Below are positions 1-5,667 of a stretch of 5,694 bases of DNA, piece by piece; position 1 is the stretch's first letter; the number at the start of each line of letters is the position of its first letter. Both the position numbers and the translations under genes were made by a program. The stretch is from JARRRL01 sp037380725 (GTDB taxonomy: Bacteria > Pseudomonadota > Gammaproteobacteria > Pseudomonadales > JANQJO01): the NCBI GenBank assembly GCA_037380725.1, contig JARRRL010000167.1:1-5694 (forward strand), in the 5' to 3' direction. Below the pieces are notes generated by a model that saw nothing but the letters and a program-made list of their open reading frames with translations, was not told where the DNA came from and made no database searches.

Positions 1-105
1 CTATAGCACCACACGTTACAGCCGACCCACCCACCAAACCCATTTCAAACTACGGTGGTCGCCCCATTTAACTACCATTCAACTACACAGATGGTATATT
101 TTTAA

Positions 106-909
106 TCAACTGGACACAGAACTCGCGAAGTTAACAGCGGAAAATAAAAACGCTCGCAGTTCAGAGATAGTTGTCACACAGGGAGCCACCGGCTCCCTGT
201 TGTGCGCTTCAGTCCAACGCGTCATTTGCGCTTTATGTTCGCCAACTCGTCCAAGCACATGATGATCATGGACAAGCCACAACGCATTCATACCTGCTCG
301 TAAAGCACCTTGCACATCATCTTCATAATGATCCCCAATGTGCAATACCGTCTCCGGCTTCACATCAAAGTGATCACTCACCGCGTAAAACATATCCGCA
401 TGCGGTTTACGGGTGCCCGCACGTTCTGGATTCAACTCAAGGTGAAAATGCCCCTTCAAGCTGGTTTGATCGAGATCCACGTTGCCGTTCGTCAGACTCG
501 CCACTTTGGAACACGAGCGCAACTGATTCAGTAGCGCTCGCACACCTGCCAATGGCTGGACCCGATTCCGATACACCCGAAACACCTCAAAGGCCTGTTC
601 AGCGTTCGCTTGCGCCACACTCGCTGAGAAACCAACATACCGAAAATACGCCTCTAAGGTCTGCTTGCGCACAAACGTCAGGCAATGCCCACCCTCCTCC
701 TCTATCAATCGTTGTCGGCACGTCATCATCCAGTTTGACGTCTCTGCGTTCCAACAATCTGGAAACGTTTCCCTCAGCCAAAGGTCATGCGCGGCTTCGG
801 CATTTTGTATCACCTCAGCGATGGGCCACAAGGTATCATCCAAATCAAAAGAAACTACTTTGATAGGTGCTTTTTGCCACGCTGCAACAGCTGTTGATTT
901 CAAGAACAT
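106..909 (-). CDS. yigB: HAD-superfamily phosphatase, YigB-like
   Basis: A 267-residue cytoplasmic hydrolase with all four HAD motifs. Motif I is FDLDDTL, with nucleophile D22 and acid/base D24. Motif II is LTNGN (T140). Motif III is the RKPH lysine (K168). Motif IV is IGDHYEDDVQGA, with D193, D197 and D198 for Mg2+. The alpha-helical stretch between motifs I and II (about 35-120) fits the C1 cap of the YigB/sugar-phosphatase branch. E. coli YigB is an FMN phosphatase; whether this protein uses FMN or another phosphomonoester cannot be read from sequence. The length is slightly above the roughly 240 residues of E. coli YigB, with extra residues at both ends. The start ATG at 909 follows a strong AGAGGGG ribosome binding site. 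It lies 175 bp downstream of dapF with DUF484 and xerC missing between them. A stable inverted repeat (175-204) falls in the C-terminal coding part. Family is secure; the symbol rests on similarity plus synteny. Confidence 0.88.
   Translation of the reverse strand: MFLKSTAVAAWQKAPIKVVSFDLDDTLWPIAEVIQNAEAAHDLWLRETFPDCWNAETSNWMMTCRQRLIEEEGGHCLTFVRKQTLEAYFRYVGFSASVAQANAEQAFEVFRVYRNRVQPLAGVRALLNQLRSCSKVASLTNGNVDLDQTSLKGHFHLELNPERAGTRKPHADMFYAVSDHFDVKPETVLHIGDHYEDDVQGALRAGMNALWLVHDHHVLGRVGEHKAQMTRWTEAHNREPVAPCVTTISELRAFLFSAVNFASSVSS
175..204. repeat. Inverted repeat inside the 3' part of the phosphatase gene
   Basis: Perfect 10-bp arms (178-187 and 191-200) flank a 3-nt loop ACC. The stem continues for three more pairs (175-177 with 202-204) past a bulged T at 201. 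Neither strand has a T-run directly after the stem, so it is not a classic Rho-independent terminator. It is coding, within REPVAPC of the phosphatase. Confidence 0.75.
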
Positions 910-910
910 T

Positions 911-920
911 GCCCCTCTTT
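911..920 (-). promoter_or_regulatory. Ribosome binding site of the phosphatase gene
   Basis: On the minus strand the bases before the ATG at 909 read AAAGAGGGGCA-ATG, a strong Shine-Dalgarno core a few bases from the start. This fixes the start of the gene. Confidence 0.7.
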
Positions 921-972
921 ATTAACCCTCATCAAGATTAACCCGTATCAAGGCAGCATCGCGTTGCAGCAC

Positions 973-1000
973 AATATAAATCAATCGAGGCTGATTCCAA
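973..1000 (-). promoter_or_regulatory. Candidate sigma70-type promoter for the phosphatase gene
   Basis: On the minus strand a -35-like TTGGAA (1000-995, 4 of 6 consensus) is followed after 16 bp by TATATT (978-973, 5 of 6). Transcription would begin near 966 and give a leader of about 57 nt before the ATG at 909. No terminator is visible between the dapF stop and this site, so read-through from dapF is also possible. This is a prediction from consensus only. Confidence 0.35.
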
Positions 1001-1084
1001 CCAGTGCCAAAGCGCATATTTTTAATGCAACGTTTTAACTTTCTTCTGTTTATCGTTTTACTTTGCTTCCAGAAAGAATATGAA

Positions 1085-1969
1085 TTATGTCCACACATAA
1101 CCTTCATACACAAATTCTGCCGGTCCCGTCATAAAAAGAGAGGCATCGGGCGAGCCGTCCCATTCAACCTGCAATTGGCCACCCCGCATATCCACACGAA
1201 CCGATTGATCAAGTAGCCCCCGACGTCGACCTTCAGCCACGGCAGCGCACGCGCCACTGCCACAAGCTTGTGTCTCTCCCGCACCACGTTCATATACACG
1301 CAAGCGCAATGACGCCGCGTTGATTCGCTGCGCAAACCCCACGTTGACACGCTCAGGAAACTGCGGGTGCTTCTCCAAGTACTGGCCCACATCCTGAACA
1401 GGTGTTGCGTCCAGATCATCCACCATAATCACGGCGTGAGGATTACCCATCGAGACCACACCCACATTAAATCCAGACGCCAAACCATCGGGACAATACA
1501 AGCCATCCGCGTTCACAGGCCACTGAGCCAAAAAAGGCAAACGGCGTGGATCAAAGCTGGGCTTTCCCAAGTCAACTCGCACGTGACCGCTTGGCAAAAT
1601 TTCGGTAGCCATGGTGATGGAATCGGTTTCCATCACCATGGCTGTTTTTGCCGTGAGGCCACAACGAAAAGCAAATTGCGCCGCACACCTTACACCATTA
1701 CCACACTGCCCAACCCGAGAACCATCTGCATTATAAATAACATAATCAAAATCAATCCCTGGCTTTTTTGAAGGTGAAACACACAGCAACTGATCAAAAC
1801 CAACGCCACAATGTCGATCACTCCATCGCTGTAAGCGTTCAGCGGTCAATGAAACTGAACAAGTCTCTCCATTTATCACCATAAAATCATTACCCAAACC
1901 GTGCATCTTTACAAAAGGCACACGAGTCCGATCCGCCAACAAGACGACCGATTTCTCCTCTACGCTCAT
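1085..1969 (-). CDS. dapF: Diaminopimelate epimerase DapF
   Basis: A 294-residue cytoplasmic enzyme that interconverts LL- and meso-diaminopimelate without cofactor, the step before lysine and the source of the peptidoglycan cross-linking residue. The start of the conserved core, KMHGLGNDF (21-29), is clear. The two catalytic cysteines lie in ADGSRVGQCGNG (C89) and GAGETQACGSGACAAVA (C236). VVSMGNPHAV (171-180) and the FPERVN segment (204-209) are also typical. It is about 20 residues longer than E. coli DapF (274), mostly from an N-terminal extension before KMHGLGND. The ATG at 1969 is supported by a GAGGA site (1983-1979, 9-nt spacing) inside the upstream gene and by the ATGA overlap with that gene, which implies translational coupling. 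A perfect 16-bp-arm palindrome (1607-1643) encodes the AMVMETDSITMA segment, a poorly conserved part of the N-terminal domain. Confidence 0.97.
   Translation of the reverse strand: MSVEEKSVVLLADRTRVPFVKMHGLGNDFMVINGETCSVSLTAERLQRWSDRHCGVGFDQLLCVSPSKKPGIDFDYVIYNADGSRVGQCGNGVRCAAQFAFRCGLTAKTAMVMETDSITMATEILPSGHVRVDLGKPSFDPRRLPFLAQWPVNADGLYCPDGLASGFNVGVVSMGNPHAVIMVDDLDATPVQDVGQYLEKHPQFPERVNVGFAQRINAASLRLRVYERGAGETQACGSGACAAVAEGRRRGLLDQSVRVDMRGGQLQVEWDGSPDASLFMTGPAEFVYEGYVWT
1607..1643. repeat. Perfect 16-bp-arm inverted repeat within dapF
   Basis: The arms 1607-1622 and 1628-1643 are exact reverse complements (AGCCATGGTGATGGAA and its complement) around a 5-nt loop TCGGT. On the plus strand it is followed at once by GTTTTTG, so as antisense RNA it looks like an intrinsic terminator. 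On the sense (minus) strand no T-run follows directly. No plus-strand gene lies upstream to use it as a terminator. The whole element is coding sequence of dapF. Confidence 0.93.
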
Positions 1970-2169
1970 TCGTCATCTTCCTCTTTTGCCGCCACTGCCT
2001 CATTCTGAGTCCCCACCTGTGTCGCTGGCGGGACATCATGCCCCATCGACTGCTCAGATGGTAAATAAAGCGCTCCCGTCTGACCGCAGGCGCTCAAACA
2101 AACGCCGCACATCACTGCAGCACAAGCTATACCACAATACGGAACCCCAAACACAAATTTACTCCACAT
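1966..2169 (-). CDS. lptM: LptM (YifL)-type lipoprotein
   Basis: A 67-residue predicted outer-membrane lipoprotein. The N-terminus is a lipoprotein signal peptide: K4, a hydrophobic stretch of about 5-24, and lipobox LSAC with the lipidated cysteine at C28. The mature start CGQTGALYLP matches the short conserved LptM motif (E. coli CGLKGPLYFP). LptM is known to associate with the LptD/LptE LPS translocon and promote LptD oxidative maturation. The rest is a short, polar, acidic tail ending EEDDE. The start ATG at 2169 has a GAGGTG site (2184-2179, 9-nt spacing). The TGA stop overlaps the dapF ATG (ATGA), the usual arrangement of lptM upstream of dapF. Oddly, the signal peptide holds four extra cysteines (12, 16, 21, 24). 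Confidence 0.88.
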   Translation of the reverse strand: MWSKFVFGVPYCGIACAAVMCGVCLSACGQTGALYLPSEQSMGHDVPPATQVGTQNEAVAAKEEDDE

Positions 2170-2340
2170 ACTGTGTTACACCTCACATTTTTACTTGTCC
2201 ATATTTTTTTATTCACCCAACAAACACACCAACAAATTTCAAGAGGTTTACTTGACGAATACAGTGAGTGATACTTCCTAAAGTGAACTCAAACACGCTC
2301 TCCCATACACGCTCCCATACACCTTGTCGATTATGGAGTC
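2170..2340. promoter_or_regulatory. Divergent intergenic region between lptM-dapF and the acyl carrier operon
   Basis: This 171-bp AT-rich spacer must carry promoters for both directions. Towards the plus-strand operon, TTGACG at 2252-2257 is a good -35, but no strong -10 follows at 16-18 bp (best is TCCTAA at 2276-2281). Towards lptM, TTGTTG- and TAAAAA-like boxes occur around the T7 tract (2204-2210), but several alignments are equally weak. No binding-site palindrome for a known regulator is recognised. Confidence 0.4.
2300..2322. repeat. Two-copy 11-bp direct repeat, 12-bp period
   Basis: CTCCCATACAC occurs at 2300-2310 and again at 2312-2322, separated by one base, in the leader just upstream of the acyl carrier protein gene. 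Its role is unknown; it could be a chance duplication. Confidence 0.7.
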
Positions 2341-2655
2341 ATGACAATTATGACCGTGAAGAAAGCTGATATTGAAAACATTGTATCTGAAGCCATAGAG
2401 ATGACCAATCTTGCGCGTGAAAACGACCAAAAAATACCATACGCAGCAGACACCGCACTGTATGGTCCCAACGGACACCTTGACTCCATGGGTTTAGTGG
2501 CTTTTTTGATCGATATTGAAGAACGTTTTATGGACCAGGACATACATCTGTCCCTCAGCGATGAACGTGCCATGTCTCAAGCCAAAAGCCCTTTCCGTTC
2601 GATTCACACACTAATTGATTATATTGATAGTCTAATCAAGGAAATTTCTTCATGA
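2341..2655 (+). CDS. Acyl carrier protein
   Basis: A 104-residue carrier protein. GHLDSMGLVAFLIDIEERF (45-63) holds the phosphopantetheine attachment serine S49 in the DSM/DSL motif, followed by the typical helix II. The C-terminal half with DERAMSQAKSPFRSIHTLIDYI (73-95 region) resembles dedicated carrier proteins of accessory or polysaccharide clusters rather than the acidic 78-residue fatty-acid AcpP. It should be made holo by a phosphopantetheinyl transferase encoded elsewhere. The start is uncertain: GGAG at 2335-2338 is only 2 nt from the ATG at 2341 but 11 nt from the in-frame ATG at 2350, which would give 101 residues. The stop overlaps the next gene (ATGA), showing translational coupling with the reductase and, through it, the ligase. 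Its likely role is to carry the acyl group that these enzymes load and modify (inference). Confidence 0.9.
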   Translation: MTIMTVKKADIENIVSEAIEMTNLARENDQKIPYAADTALYGPNGHLDSMGLVAFLIDIEERFMDQDIHLSLSDERAMSQAKSPFRSIHTLIDYIDSLIKEISS

Positions 2656-3419
2656 GCATCCCAGCCGATTCGTCCCTTACGTCGCATCACTCAGCCCATG
2701 ATCCCAACGAACTCGATCAAACGCGTACCGCGCTGATTACCGGCTGCAGTCGTGGACTCGGTTTGGCAATGACTGAGCACCTGCTTGCTCAAGGATATCG
2801 CGTCTTCGGTTGCGCACGCGGGGAAAGCCCAACCGAACACGAACGATACACACACTTTCGCGTGGACGTGACTGACGAACACGCCGTCACGCAGTTATTT
2901 CGCCAATTACGCACCGAAACCAAGACGCTCACGGCTCTGATCAACAACGCCGGTATCGCCAGCATGAATGCATTCGCACTCACGCCATCTGAAACGGCGC
3001 GACGCATTCTGAATGTCAACGTCGAGGGAACCATGCTGTTCTGCCAAAAAGCATTAGGGCTACTGAAACGCGCCAAACACCCGCGTATCGTTAACTTCAC
3101 AACCGTCGCTGTACCCCTTAACCTCGCTGGAGAAGCGGTTTACGCTGCCAGCAAAAGCGCTGTTGAAACACTGACTCGTATTCTTGCTAAGGAATACGGT
3201 AGTTTCAGCATCACCTGTAATGCCATAGGCCCCTCGCCCATTGATACGGCGTTGATTCGCAACGTCCCCTCTGCAAAAATAGAAGCCCTTCTCCAACAAC
3301 AAGCTGTCCAACAAAAAGCAACCAGCGCGGACGTGATCAATCTGCTGGACTTCTATCTCAGACCCGAAAGTGACATGATCAGTGGACAAATCGTATACCT
3401 GGGAGGTATTTTCTCGTGA
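2652..3419 (+). CDS. Short-chain dehydrogenase/reductase (FabG-like ketoreductase)
   Basis: A 255-residue classical SDR with a Rossmann fold. After an N-terminal extension of about 25 residues comes the dinucleotide-binding ALITGCSRGLG (T30-G37), then NNAG (98-101), the structural NVNVEG (N113 region) and the catalytic YAASK (Y154, K158). R34 in the glycine motif favours NADP(H). The residue 13 before the tyrosine, where serine is usual, is T141 (VNFTTVAVP), so the triad appears to be Thr-Tyr-Lys. By family and position between a carrier protein and an acyl-activating ligase it may reduce a 3-oxoacyl group on the carrier to 3-hydroxyacyl (inference). Action on another substrate such as a sugar cannot be excluded. 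The start has AAGGA (2638-2642, 9-nt spacing) and a 4-base ATGA overlap with the carrier gene. Confidence 0.9.
   Translation: MSIPADSSLTSHHSAHDPNELDQTRTALITGCSRGLGLAMTEHLLAQGYRVFGCARGESPTEHERYTHFRVDVTDEHAVTQLFRQLRTETKTLTALINNAGIASMNAFALTPSETARRILNVNVEGTMLFCQKALGLLKRAKHPRIVNFTTVAVPLNLAGEAVYAASKSAVETLTRILAKEYGSFSITCNAIGPSPIDTALIRNVPSAKIEALLQQQAVQQKATSADVINLLDFYLRPESDMISGQIVYLGGIFS
3401..3407 (+). promoter_or_regulatory. Ribosome binding site of the ligase gene
   Basis: GGGAGGT lies inside the end of the reductase gene, 8 nt before GTG 3416 and 11 nt before ATG 3419. The spacing slightly favours the GTG start but does not settle it. Confidence 0.65.
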
Positions 3420-4822
3420 TGGCGTATTTCTTGGACAAAATCCGGGCAACCCCCGATCACGTGGCTTTTCAATCGGACACAGAGCGCGCCACGCACCAAC
3501 AATTGAGTGAAAAAATTGCTTTTTTTGAGCAATGGCTTACTCAAAATGAGGTGGGTCCAGGTCGGGTCGTCTCTTTCGATGGAGACTATTCTCTCGAGTC
3601 CATCGCCCTGTTTCTGGCTTTAACCAATAATCGCAATATTGTTGTCCCGCTGTCCTTGGATTCTCACCATCACTTTGAAGAATTTCGGCATATTGCGTGT
3701 ACCGAATTCGATATTTCTTTGAACACACCCGCTCAGAATGGCTTGAATGCCCCTTCGGACACCGAATCAGGCTCCTCCGTCTCCGGCCCACGCCTCACAC
3801 ACACGGGCCGCTGCAGCGACCAAACGCTGTATCAAGAACTCCGAAAAGAAAACGCACCCGGATTAGTGCTCTTTTCTTCAGGATCTACTGGGAAAAGTAA
3901 AGCGATTGTTCAAAATTTAAATAAATTAATGAGCAAGTTTAGCGTGCCTCGCCCCAGCTTACGTATGCTTATCTTTTTGCAACTGGATCACATTGGCGGT
4001 GTCAATTCCTTACTCTACGCCTTGGCGAACCAAGGAACGGTCATTAAAGCAGAAGGCCGTACTCCCGAGCTGGTCTGTGCGGCCATTGAGCGCCATCGCG
4101 CTGAACTGCTGCCGACCTCTCCCACCTTCCTAAACCTGATTCTACTATCAAAAGCATATGAACATCACGATCTGAGCTCATTAAAAGTCATTACTTACGG
4201 CACTGAACCAATGCAAGAAAGCACGCTGCATCGATTGCAAACGTGCTTACCGACGGTCCGTTTACAGCAAACCTACGGTTTGTCCGAAGTCGGTATATTA
4301 CGATCTAAATCTCGTGGGGACGGCTCATTGTGGATGAAAATTGGTGGCGATGAATTCGATGTGAAGATCACGGATGGCACACTTCGTATTAAAGCCGATT
4401 CCGCTATGCTCGGCTACCTCAACGCGCCATCACCCTTCGATGAAGACGGCTATATGGATACAGGAGACATCGTCGAGCAAGACGGCGATTGGATCCGAAT
4501 CTTAGGACGTGCCAGCGAAATCATCAATGTGGGGGGCTTCAAAGTTTTTCCCGCTGAGATAGAAAGCGTCCTGTTGGAGATGGATAACGTAGAAGATGTT
4601 GTGGTATTCGGTGAAAACCATCCCATCACCGGCAAGATCGTGACCGCGCAATTCAAGCTCATCGAGCCTGAAACCACGCGATCACTCAAAGGACGTATGA
4701 TGATCTACTGTAAGGACAAATTACCCAGCTACAAAACACCCAGCAAAATCTCCATCACAGATCAAAACAGCTATAATGAGCGTTTTAAGCGTATGCGACG
4801 TCGAGACAGCGCGACGCACTAA
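3416..4822 (+). CDS. Class I adenylate-forming acyl ligase (AMP-dependent synthetase)
   Basis: A 468-residue ANL-superfamily enzyme, shorter than typical acyl-CoA synthetases (about 500-560). The motifs appear in order: P-loop LVLFSSGSTGKSK (150-162), LDHIGG (190-195), YGTEPM (261-266), QQTYGLSE (284-291), the MDTGD aspartate (D351), LGR (363-365) and NVGGFKVFPAEIE (371-383). The C-terminal domain ends NERFKRMRR, with K458 the probable adenylation lysine. It should activate a carboxylic acid with ATP to an acyl-AMP and pass it to a thiol. The neighbouring carrier protein is the obvious acceptor (inference, by analogy with DltA/DltC-type pairs); CoA is the alternative. The start may be GTG 3416 (GTGA overlap, 8 nt after GGGAGGT) or ATG 3419 (one-base overlap, 11 nt). 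Both fit coupling to the reductase gene. Confidence 0.92.
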   Translation: MMAYFLDKIRATPDHVAFQSDTERATHQQLSEKIAFFEQWLTQNEVGPGRVVSFDGDYSLESIALFLALTNNRNIVVPLSLDSHHHFEEFRHIACTEFDISLNTPAQNGLNAPSDTESGSSVSGPRLTHTGRCSDQTLYQELRKENAPGLVLFSSGSTGKSKAIVQNLNKLMSKFSVPRPSLRMLIFLQLDHIGGVNSLLYALANQGTVIKAEGRTPELVCAAIERHRAELLPTSPTFLNLILLSKAYEHHDLSSLKVITYGTEPMQESTLHRLQTCLPTVRLQQTYGLSEVGILRSKSRGDGSLWMKIGGDEFDVKITDGTLRIKADSAMLGYLNAPSPFDEDGYMDTGDIVEQDGDWIRILGRASEIINVGGFKVFPAEIESVLLEMDNVEDVVVFGENHPITGKIVTAQFKLIEPETTRSLKGRMMIYCKDKLPSYKTPSKISITDQNSYNERFKRMRRRDSATH

Positions 4823-4836
4823 GGCGACACGCCTTA
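4820..4836 (+). terminator. Small hairpin at the end of the ligase gene, possible weak terminator
   Basis: TAAGGCG (4820-4826) pairs perfectly with CGCCTTA (4830-4836) around a 3-nt loop ACA. The ligase stop codon is the first three bases of the stem. The following bases are AT-rich but without a continuous T-run, so termination would be partial at best. It may separate or attenuate expression of the downstream acyltransferase. Confidence 0.35.
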
Positions 4837-4938
4837 TTACTATTACTGATATTGTTTCATCCAGAGCCTAGAGCCACTGACACACTGAATTGAAACTCGC
4901 TGACTTGTTCTATTGACTTTTATGTATGCGAAAAAAAT

Positions 4939-5667
4939 ATGCGAAGAAAACTCAAACTTTCCATTAATTTAATTTGTCAGATTATTATGCTGCCTCTATC
5001 GATTCCCTGCAAATTAGAGGTCTGCTTTTTCCCACGCAGCGAAGTAATCTTTAATCTGTGCTCGCAGTTCATCGCCTTGCTCCCGGGTCTGCCTGGCAGC
5101 TTTCTGCGACGTGGTTTCTACACACTCACACTTGAATACTGTTCACCCGATTGCCACATTGGTTTCGGCGCCATCTTTTCACATCGCGCCACCATGGTAG
5201 ACTCCCATGTGTATATCGGTAACTACGCCCTCATCGGGTCTGCACGCATTGGAAAACATTGTTTAATTGGTAGTCGCGCCAGCATTCTCAGTGGAAAAGT
5301 ACTGCACGTGGTTGGTGATGATGGCTTATGGACACCTTTTTCCGTCGACCGCTTACAACAAGTTTGCTTAGGGGAAAACGTATGGGTTGGCGAAGGGGCC
5401 ATTGTGGTCTCAAATGTTGGTGATAATGCCAAGGTCGGCGCCGGCGCCGTCGTCACCTCACCTGTCAAATCCAGCATCATCGTGACTGGCAATCCCGCTC
5501 GCTTTGTGGGTAAACTCGACGACTCACAACACACCACATTGACGTCACCTTCAACTGCACCTTCAACTGCACCTTCAACTGCACCTTCAACTACATCTTC
5601 AACTTCGCCTCCAAGCGCCAGCACGCGTTCGCCCAACAAAAGCGAGAAAACCTCTCCGACTTTATAA
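4939..5667 (+). CDS. Hexapeptide-repeat (left-handed beta-helix) acyltransferase with Ser/Thr/Pro repeat tail
   Basis: A 242-residue protein of the LbH acyltransferase family (relatives include WcaB/WbbJ-type and serine acetyltransferases). It has hydrophobic N-terminal segments (about 8-24 and 36-50) that may anchor it to the inner membrane. Hexapeptide repeats run from IGFGAIFSH (74-82) through VYIGNYALIG, ARIGKHCLIG and ASILSG (to 119). An excursion loop with H123 (120-140), a candidate catalytic histidine, precedes further repeats (CLGENVWVGEGAIV, KVGAGAVV) ending at the usual GNPA (184-187). Residues 203-242 are a low-complexity tail with PSTA repeats, unlike the family's normal end. The acceptor is unknown; O- or N-acylation of a glycan is a reasonable inference given the upstream carrier and ligase genes. 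No Shine-Dalgarno precedes ATG 4939; an A7 tract and out-of-frame ATGs at 4922 and 4926 lie just upstream, so the start is less certain than the family. Confidence 0.87.
   Translation: MRRKLKLSINLICQIIMLPLSIPCKLEVCFFPRSEVIFNLCSQFIALLPGLPGSFLRRGFYTLTLEYCSPDCHIGFGAIFSHRATMVDSHVYIGNYALIGSARIGKHCLIGSRASILSGKVLHVVGDDGLWTPFSVDRLQQVCLGENVWVGEGAIVVSNVGDNAKVGAGAVVTSPVKSSIIVTGNPARFVGKLDDSQHTTLTSPSTAPSTAPSTAPSTTSSTSPPSASTRSPNKSEKTSPTL
5436..5449. repeat. GC-only 14-bp palindrome
   Basis: CGGCGCCGGCGCCG is self-complementary and lies in the VGAGAV hexapeptide of the acyltransferase. Repeated Gly-Ala codons explain it well enough. Confidence 0.6.
5548..5607. repeat. 12-bp in-frame tandem repeat encoding Pro-Ser-Thr-Ala
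   Basis: The unit CCTTCAACTGCA is present in three exact copies (5548-5559, 5560-5571, 5572-5583). A fourth copy has one change (5584-5595, ending ACA) and a fifth is degenerate (5596-5607). Being a multiple of three, gain or loss of units would lengthen or shorten the protein tail without a frameshift. Confidence 0.95.

Noticed and set aside
23..42. G-rich run on the minus strand resembling a G-quadruplex
   Set aside because: Only three closely spaced GGG runs are present; the next run is more than 20 bases away, so the usual four-run pattern is not met.
1..44. Possible start of a minus-strand gene running off the window (ATG at 44, reading MGLVGGSAV...)
   Set aside because: Only 14 codons are visible and no convincing ribosome binding site precedes the ATG, so a gene cannot be supported.
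171..863. Long plus-strand open frame of 230 codons opposite the phosphatase gene
   Set aside because: It is antisense to a gene with all HAD motifs, and its translation is rich in His, Ser, Pro and Arg with no recognisable domain.
1031..1068. Repeated CGTTTTA-type sequence between dapF and the phosphatase gene, checked as a terminator
   Set aside because: The copies are direct, not inverted, so no hairpin forms.
1367..1771. Plus-strand open frame of 134 codons within dapF
   Set aside because: It is antisense to well-conserved DapF sequence and has no recognisable domain or ribosome binding site.
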